DNA from: Gigaspora margarita
Lineage: Eukaryota > Glomeromycota > Glomeromycetes > Diversisporales > Gigasporaceae
NCBI GenBank assembly: GCA_009809945.1
Contig: WTPW01000570.1
Span: 59,667-123,666 of the forward strand
Reading direction: 5' to 3'
Length of the DNA: 64,000 bases
Of this stretch, positions 57,044-64,000 are shown one piece after another. The notes beneath the pieces were generated by a model, which was not told where the DNA came from, searched no databases, and saw only the letters and a program-made list of their open reading frames with translations. A program made the position numbers and the translations under genes. The first letter of the stretch is position 1; each line of letters starts with the position of its first letter.

Positions 57044-58101
57044 ATATCAGTAACACGATTTGTCACACTTTTTTGGACCTATTTTTTGTTATATATAAAT
57101 TATACAAAAAAACATATAAAATTACTATAAACTCATTAGGCAAGATTAGTTTCAACCTACATATTAATTTAAAATTAAATTTTGCGATTATATAGAGCAA
57201 AAGAAGGAGAATAAACTTATTATTCTGCCAAGTTATAGTTCTGCCATTTTTGCACAAAATGAAAATGTAACTTCTTCAAAAACAATTATTTTCCAATTTT
57301 AAGATGAGAATCGTATGTAAAATCATGCTCCGAACAACTTTACCTAATCAGCAGAAGTAGGTTATCTTGTAAGAAAAATGGGTTACCTATGTACTAAAGT
57401 TAAAATTTATCGTATTTCATGATCTAACATTTTTTTCCTTATTAGGTAACCTACTTTGGGCTCCTAAGCAAAGTTGTTCAGCATGCAATTTTACATCACA
57501 TTTGAGGTTGAAACGCGCTTTTTCGACCTTTTACTAAGTGAAAAATGGGGTTAAAGTTAGAAAAATTTTTTTTTAAATTTTAAAAAAAATTTTTTCTAAC
57601 TTTAACCCCATTTTTCACTTAGTAAAAGGTCGAAAAAGCGCGTTTCAACCTCAAATGTAATGTAAAATTGCATGCCAAACAACTTTGCTTAGGAGCCCAA
57701 AGTAGGTTACCTAATAAGGAAAAAAATTTTAATCAAAAAATACAATAAATTTTAGCTTTAGTACATAGGTAACCCATTTTTCTTACAAGATAACCTACTT
57801 CTGCTNATTGGGTAAAGTTGTTCGGAGCATGATTTTACATACGATTCTCATCTTAAAATTGAAAAATAATTGTTTTTGAAGAAGTTACATTTTCATTTTG
57901 TGCAAAAATGGCAGAACTATAACTTGGCAGAATAATAAGTTTATTCTCCTTCTTTTGCTCTATATAATCGCTAAATTTAATTTTAAATTAATATGTAGGT
58001 TGAAACTAATCTTGCCTAATGAGTTTATAGTAATTTTATATGTTTTTTTGTATAATTTTATATATAAACAATTTACACGTGACATATCATATTACTGATA
58101 T
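57044..58101. mobile_element. 1.06-kb near-perfect palindrome
   Basis: The arms, about 525 bp each, meet near 57577 with almost no loop. Both arms encode the same ~55-residue frame on opposite strands (57063-57257 minus, 57898-58098 plus; start MCKNGRTITWQNNKF). This reflects the symmetry and is not evidence for a gene. The ends are ATATCAGTAA. Differences between arms are few, and the left arm base matching the N at 57806 is readable. Confidence 0.92.
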
Positions 58102-58145
58102 GTTGTGCCTCATATTAAAACTTGTGTTAGATTGAATCTAACATA

Positions 58146-59156
58146 CATCATATGGGTAGGAATTCGATCTGCTAAAGAAAATATCATCCGGATACAATTC
58201 AGATATGTTTTAAACAATCCGAATTTAATTCAGATTTTTACAGATATAAAAAATTTTCAGATAATCCATTTTAATATACAATCCGGATTCAAATTAATTA
58301 ATCTGATTTATTATACTTTCATATTTAAAAAACAAGTATATATTATTCAATTATTATAGATATATATTTATTTCATTCATTTTTTTTAAATTTTATTTTA
58401 TTAATTATTGCTTTATTATATAGCAAATAGCGGTATTAGCTTTCAAGGCTTCCTTGGCAAAGCTATTGTTCAAAAGTGAAAAATATGGCAGCATATATAT
58501 TTATTGCATTTAAAACTCTTAGCAGAGATATGTTACACCAACACAGAACAGCAAAATGCAAAATCAGATTTATAATGCGCAATCAAATGCAAGATTTTGT
58601 ATAACTATTCTAGATGGCAATTAACTATACGCTACATTATGCAAGTATGACTACATTTCTGGTATAATTAATCATAATATATTCAGCTCTATTGTTTTAG
58701 TCATAGTTTGTGTTGCCTATGATACTATTTTTTTTTGTATTATTATTGCAACTAATAATCTGGATTATAATCCGTTATCCTTCATCTGGGTACAAAATTT
58801 GATCATCCTTTTTAAAAACTTCAGATAAGGATATCTTAGGATTACACAGATTTGAGAATCAATTTGGATAATTCAGATATCAGATCGAATTCCTACATAT
58901 AGGCAGCCAAAAGTAGAAACCAAGAAAATTGGTTTTAGTAAGTTTTTTTAAAACTTTAATTAAAATATCTTTGACAACTATTAAACCAAATCTAATACAT
59001 TGTTTTTATTTTAATTCTATAACTATATAAAATTAAAATAAAAAAATTTTTATTAAGTTTGGTTTAATAATTGTTGAGATATTTTAATTTAAAGTCTAGA
59101 AAAAATTTACTTAGAAACAATTTTCTTGGTTTCTACTTTTGACTGCCCATATGATG
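58146..59156. mobile_element. Foldback element, family member B, split by an insertion
   Basis: The outer ends CATCATATGGG and CCCATATGATG pair. The inner arms AAAAGTAGAAACCAAGAAAA and TTTCTTGGTTTCTACTTTTG pair, and the centre matches member A at 7066-7328 (AAATATCT and ATTAAACCAAATCTAAT). The left end is separated from the rest by the hAT-like element at 58157-58895. Confidence 0.75.
58157..58895. mobile_element. 739-bp hAT-like element inserted in foldback B
   Basis: Ends TAGGAATTCGATCTG and CAGATCGAATTCCTA are inverted. The flanks CATATGGG (58149-58156) and CATATAGG (58896-58903) match at 7 of 8. Subterminal ATCCGGAT and TCAGATAA motifs repeat. No transposase is present. Confidence 0.87.
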
Positions 59157-59419
59157 ATCAATTGATCAGCATTAAATGATTGGCAACAACTGGCCTAAAC
59201 TACCTTATAACTTTGCCATAATTTTACTCTAACCCTAATCTAATTTAGGCAGTTTGTCAATCTGATTCAAGCATTGATCTAAGGTACAACATATATATTA
59301 TGATTTACTAGACCAATTTTAGTATTTAAAGTACTATTGAAATTAGTAAGTTCTTGTTTACAAATTTGTTTAAAAGACTAAACCAGATTATTATAGTAAT
59401 AAAAAAAAGTTATAATATA

Positions 59420-60307
59420 CCGTATTCCTCTGAAAATAAGCACTCCTGAATATAAGTACTCCCAAAATTATGTAATACCCAAAAATAAGCACCTCTAGCT
59501 TTTTATAAGCATTAGGGTCTGGAAAAAAAAGCCTGTGATATTTTTGAAATTTTGTTGGGCATAAACATAGTGTTGCACAAATGATGCATAAACTGTAATC
59601 AGTATATATAAGTAGTATAATAATACACTATCAGCAAATGGGCTTTATTTGTACCTCACTCGTGCCTGATGCCAGTGGCAAGATTTCAAAGTCAATTGGG
59701 TTGGGCCTATGGGCTGCCCATTGGGCCCAACCTGTTTGACTTTGAAGGCTTGCCACTAGCATCAGGCATGCGTGAGGTACAAATGAAGCCCATTTGCTAA
59801 TAGTGTATTTATTATACTACTTACATATACTGATTACGGTTTATGCATTATTTGTGCAATACTATGTTTATGCCCATCAAAATTTCAAAAATACATGGGC
59901 TTTTTTTCTGGACCCTAATAAGCATACACTTGAATTAACCACAATAATACTTTTTTTTTTGGATTCTCAGTTTCGTTAGCAAAATTATAACTGTGGATGA
60001 CAATTTTATTTACCAGTGGTATTACTATATCCTTTTAATGAACTGGTATTATAGTTGTATAAAGATCAAAGCAAATTACAAATTTATAAAGAATGTAAAT
60101 CATAAATTTAAGCATTATATCAATTTTTTTAGCTATAATAATTGCCATAGATCGTTAACTTTATTTTTTAGTTGGCCCATACAATGATAATAATGTTGAA
60201 TCAAACAAGGTTTGTTTTTAGTAAGCAAATTTTTTAATTATTCATGAAGTACCTAAAAATAAGCACTCTTATAGTAAAAAGGGGTGCTTATTTTTGGAGG
60301 AATACAG
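59420..60307. mobile_element. 888-bp TA-flanked TIR element with an inner palindrome
   Basis: CCGTATTCCTCTGAAAATAA then GCACTCC at the left, and the inverted GGGGTGCTTATTTTTGGAGG then AATACAG at the right, are flanked by TA. From 59510 to 59935 the interior is a further palindrome centred near 59718 (GCAAATGGGC and GTACCTCACTCGTGCCTGAT mirrored). The ends resemble Tc1/mariner-type MITEs. Confidence 0.82.
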
Positions 60308-60653
60308 TATTAATTATAGTAATTTGAGAACATTACATCTATTCAAAATGTTCTCAATAAGAGAACTTTATTTTAAACATTAATGTTCTTAAAAAAACTT
60401 AAATGTTCTTTGAGAGCATGAGACATCAAAATTTAAATACTAGTAACAACTAAAAAAAAACTTATACTAATTGCTATAGAACTACCTACATTAAACTCTA
60501 TCCTAATATTTTGATTACAAAAATTAATTATAATTTGTATAGTTTACTGTTAATTACATGACTATTAATATACAATTAAATAATAGAAATGTGGAAACAA
60601 ACAAACAGACTCACATGAAATTGTCAATCAAACACTGGATGATCTATGGGCAC

Positions 60654-60954
60654 TATGGTGTTCAGGATTATGCAAAAGCACAATATGTGCACAATTTACC
60701 AAAATTTTGCATCACATATACTTTATATAATTAAGGAAAAAAGGCATAAAATGCATATAGATAAGATGTGATTGGTAGAAGAGGTGTTGAATGAATAAAA
60801 ATTCCAAAAACTTCCAATGCAGAAAGTCTGAAATATTTACATAATTGACAAAACCAAATAAGAAATTCTATAATTTGCATTCATTGTATAATTGAACCTT
60901 GATTGCACCCATAATTTACTCTATAGCATCACATAATCCTTGATACTCAAACTA
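60654..60954. mobile_element. Diverged relative of the 36303 hAT-like family
   Basis: TATGGTGTTCAGGATTATGC at the left and the inverted CATAATCCTTGATACTCAAA at the right recall the 36303 ends. Target duplication is not clear. Confidence 0.5.
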
Positions 60955-61019
60955 GTATGTACCAAATTATGTGATTTTATACATTATTGAACATCATGTG
61001 ACATGGGCATATATAAGTA

Positions 61020-62110
61020 ACCAAAGAGATTTTTTTTAATTTTGGAAATTTTCTCAACAAATATCTTGTAGAGTTCAATAAAAATTTGTTTAAATCAATT
61101 CTACAAATAGTAGAATTCATTTAAAAAAATTTTATTGAATTTTATCAAGTAGTAGTCAAGAAAATTTGAAAATTTTCACTGTTTTTTAAAAAAATAGCTG
61201 CTGCAAATCTTCTAAACTTTGAATGAAAATTTATCAATAACTATCTGACAGAATTTAGTAGAAAATTTTTAAAATAACTTCTACAAATTAATGATTCATT
61301 TAAAAAAGGTTTCATCAAATTTTATTAAGTATTTGTTGAGAAATTTGTTCAAAGCTAGAAAAATTTTTTTTAAAATATCTTCTATGAATTAATGATTCAT
61401 TTAAAAAAGATTTAATCAAATTTTACCAAGTATTTAGTTGAGAAAGTTTGTTCAAGACTTGGAAAATTTTGTACCTTCCTATAAGAAAATAGTTATATTT
61501 TTTATTTTGAATAAAAATTTCTTGACAACTCTTGATAAAATTTGATAAAAATTTTTTAAACAAACTTTACCATTTAATGGAATATATTTAAACAATTTTT
61601 ATCAAATTCTTTCAAGTAATTGTTGAGAAACTTTTGTTTAAAGTTTAGAAAAATCTCTGCTATAGCTATTTTTTTAAAATTTTTTCAAATTTTGAATAAA
61701 ATTTTCTTGACAACTACTTGATAGAATTTAATAAAATTTTTTAAAATGAATTCTATTAATTTTATGTTATTTTAAAAACAAATTTATATTGAATACTATC
61801 TTTTCATTCAAAGTTTAAAAATTTTTGGTATTTTTTAAATAAATATTCCTTATTTGTAAAATTGATCTAAACAAGTTTTTATTGAATTCTATTAGGTACT
61901 TATTGAGAATAATTCTACTTCAATAACTTAAGTAGATATTAAAATTTTTTTAAACTTTGATTAAAGATATTTCAACAACTATATAACCAAATTCAATAAA
62001 TATTGTTTTATTGAATTTTAAAAATTCTTAAATTTCAAATAAAAAATATTTATCAAATTTGGTCAAATGGTTGTTAAGATATCTTTAATCAAAAATTAGA
62101 TAAAATTTTG
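61020..62110. repeat. Repeats with internal dyads, ~100-bp scale
   Basis: ATTGAATTTTATCAAGTA, TTGTTGAGAAA, CAAAGTTTAGAAAATTTT and their reverse complements alternate across more than 1 kb in both orientations, with ATTCATTTAAAAAA as a recurring spacer. The sequence could fold into many alternative hairpins. Confidence 0.65.
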
Positions 62111-62287
62111 CTATAGTTATTTTAATAATTAGGTTTTGTTTTTAGTGCATCTGCATTATGGTGCATCCCTCATGTGATATAATAAATAATTGATCAACAT
62201 AGCCAGCATATAACATATGTTCACATGCACTATGTGCACCCATGAACATGTAACACACTTATATGCATAGCAAAAAATTAACTAATA

Positions 62288-62501
62288 CTGTATTCTATCA
62301 TGAATAAGCACTCTCTTTTTTGAAATTTTAAATTCAAATAACTTGAAAACTATCTAATCTAAATTAATAAAATTTTTTTAACCTAATTTTATAAATCTAT
62401 AAAATTTATATAAATAAATTTTTGTTGAATTATTTAAATAGTTTTCAAAATATTTGAGTTTAAATTTCAAAAAAGGGGTGCTTATTCATAATAGGATATG
62501 G
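62288..62501. mobile_element. 214-bp TIR element related to 59420
   Basis: CTGTATTCTATCATGAATAA then GCACTC, and the inverted GGGGTGCTTATTCATAATAG, are flanked by TA. The arms continue inward (TTGAAATTTTAAATTCAAAT), so it folds fully. GTATTCYT and AATAAGCAC are shared with 59420-60307. Confidence 0.82.
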
Positions 62502-62780
62502 TATGCTTTCAAACCCTAACTGTTAACATGAACAAGAACTATATTAGTATTCACTCTAACTCTAATCCTTAATAAAAAACTTTTAAGAGTTATATACACT
62601 GTTAACTATATACTGTAGTGCTCTGACCAAAGTACCCTCTTTTTTAATACCTCCTATTGCAAAATACCTGGTGCAAAACATGAGACCTCTATTAATTAAT
62701 TATAGGATTTTTTATATTTTTAGACTGCTCATTGTAAGTGCAAAATATATATATGCTTAAAATTTTTTTCTTGTGATACT

Positions 62781-64000
62781 TAGGGATGCATCAGTCCGGT
62801 CCGGTCCAGTCCGGTCCTTAGCAGGACCGATTATATAGTAGTAACGGTCCGGTCCGGTCCCGTCCTTCGGTCCCAAAATGGTCCTTTGTAACACAAGCTG
62901 TGATTGGTCGAATTTTTATGCATTGATTACTACTATCGTTAGCTTGCAACAAGACTAATCAAGCGTTATCCCGATCTTTTAAACTCATTTTAAATCACTT
63001 ACAGCTTTCAAAAAAGTTACAAAAAAAAGAAAACGTCTCGCAAGTATAAATTTTAAGTATTTTTAATGCGCCTATCTTTAGAAATTTATAATTTTTGAGA
63101 TCTTGCGTTTAACATTCTTAGCGAATACAAATGCGCACACCTTATTTATACATTTAACAGTAATTTTAATTACTGTCCAACTATGAATTTAAACCTATGA
63201 ATTAAATACATATTTTTTCTTCAATCCAACTCTTTAAACATAAAACTGCTCTAGCTACTTCTCCATCCAACCTATTTCTTGATGGTGTGATCATTTGTCC
63301 TGCAATTGAGAAGGCCTGTTCTGAGGCAACACTTGTTGCCTGGACGCATAAATAATCCTGAGAGATTAAACTCAATCTAGGATATTCGCGTTGTCTTTCC
63401 TGCTACCAGACTAGTGGATCTACCTCATTTTCCAATGGTAAAGCTAAATATCTTTCCAATTCATCTCGTATACAATTTATTTCTGGCAATGGAGAGTCTG
63501 AATTACATTCTTGTTGGGAATCAATTAAGCGTAACTGACAAAAATAATTTTGTGTATTTGATAGATCATCAGAAGAAGTTGTGGTCGGTTTTGGTGTTTC
63601 AGAAGAATATCCAGTGAGGTTCGAAACTAAGTTAATTGCTTTGGTTTTCTCGCTTATGTTTTTGAATGCTGTTAATTTTGTTCTTGGATCAAGCAATGAT
63701 GAAATCTGCGATGTTTTATCTAAAATTGGCCAGTAACTATCTAATTTTCGATAAATTGCAGTTGCTACCGGATGTTGTGAGAAGTTATTATTATCTTTGT
63801 ATTAAGATAGGTGATCTTGAATAGCGAGAAAAACAAATCGAATATCACCATGTATTGGATAACTCGAGGCAGAAAGAAGCCGAGTGGCACGTTCAATTGG
63901 TTCCAAGAGAATCAGTGTATCCTTTATTTTTTAATTAATTAAATTATTGCTTTATTTTTTTATTTTATATTATTTATTTATCTATCTATTTAATTTAAAA
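62781..64000 (-). mobile_element. hAT element, 3' part, continues beyond the window
   Basis: The left end TAGGGATGCATCAGTCCGG follows GTGATACT (62773-62780), the presumed 8-bp target. GGTCCGGTCC-type repeats fill 62793-62880. The transposase relic lies inside on the minus strand, so this end is the 3' end of the element. Confidence 0.82.
63202..63936 (-). pseudogene. hAT transposase C-terminal region, broken by stops
   Basis: Reading from 63936 to 63202: LLEPIERATRLLSASSYPIH, GDIRFVFLAIQDHLS, a TAA, then QHPVATAIYRKLDSYWPILD, SSLLDPRTKLTAF, and finally PLVW, a TAG, then SVASEQAFSIAGQMITPSRN followed by LDGEVARAVLCLKSW. The last block is the hAT dimerisation region (SER.FS.AG-type). hAT transposases cut and paste DNA using a DDE-type RNase H fold; the BED finger and first catalytic residues would lie beyond the window. 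Both stops are one base from the expected Gln and Trp codons. Upstream of 63936 the sequence turns AT-rich, either an intron or a truncation. Similar genes are often labelled RICESLEEPER-like. Confidence 0.92.

Noticed and set aside
57063..58098. Two identical ~55-residue reading frames on opposite strands
   Set aside because: They are mirror images produced by the palindrome, and the peptide is low-complexity.

Overview
This window looks like an AT-rich, transposon-packed stretch of a fungal nuclear genome, most likely an arbuscular mycorrhizal fungus of the Rhizophagus type (Glomeromycotina). That is an inference from a Sel1-repeat/TKL-type kinase gene, a small Zn2Cys6 regulator, LINE, Ty3/gypsy, DDE and hAT transposase relics, very low GC outside a few elements, and short TTAGGG-type runs. 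Undetermined bases (N) occur near 786-1120, 6030-6050, 28691 and 57806, so some breaks in reading frames could be base-calling errors.

Host-type coding content is sparse. At the left edge are the end of a Sel1-repeat coding segment (1-246) and a protein-kinase gene or pseudogene (418-1653); an intron may join them. The only clean, complete host-type gene is an intronless 232-residue Zn2Cys6 binuclear-cluster protein (31632-32330). Two weak exon-like pieces lie at 48225-48609 (minus strand) and 49273-49351 (plus strand).

Nearly everything else is mobile-element sequence. 2250-9400 holds a GC-rich terminal-inverted-repeat (TIR) element, a 3.9-kb element with 8-bp target duplications that contains a dead DDE transposase and nested hairpins, and a diverged ~110-bp tandem repeat. 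13000-23120 holds a ~1-kb repeat with pol III-like boxes, a 2.2-kb Mutator-like element packed with exon-like tandem modules, a LINE relic and a Ty3/gypsy relic ending in an LTR. 23300-29000 has TIR and foldback elements. 33000-38110 and 40350-53000 hold stacked hAT-like non-autonomous elements, many with legible 8-bp target duplications, and nested TIR elements. 56690-62500 holds pogo/mariner-like elements and large palindromes. The window ends inside a hAT element with a decayed transposase (62781-64000).

Paired copies inside the window supply unoccupied target sites, which let several insertions be defined from the sequence alone. The strongest leads for something new are the TIR elements with unrelated ends that share one internal core, the exon-like tandem array in the Mutator-like element, a ~110-bp repeat family present in both orientations, a 1.06-kb near-perfect palindrome, and a short hairpin repeated with compensatory changes.
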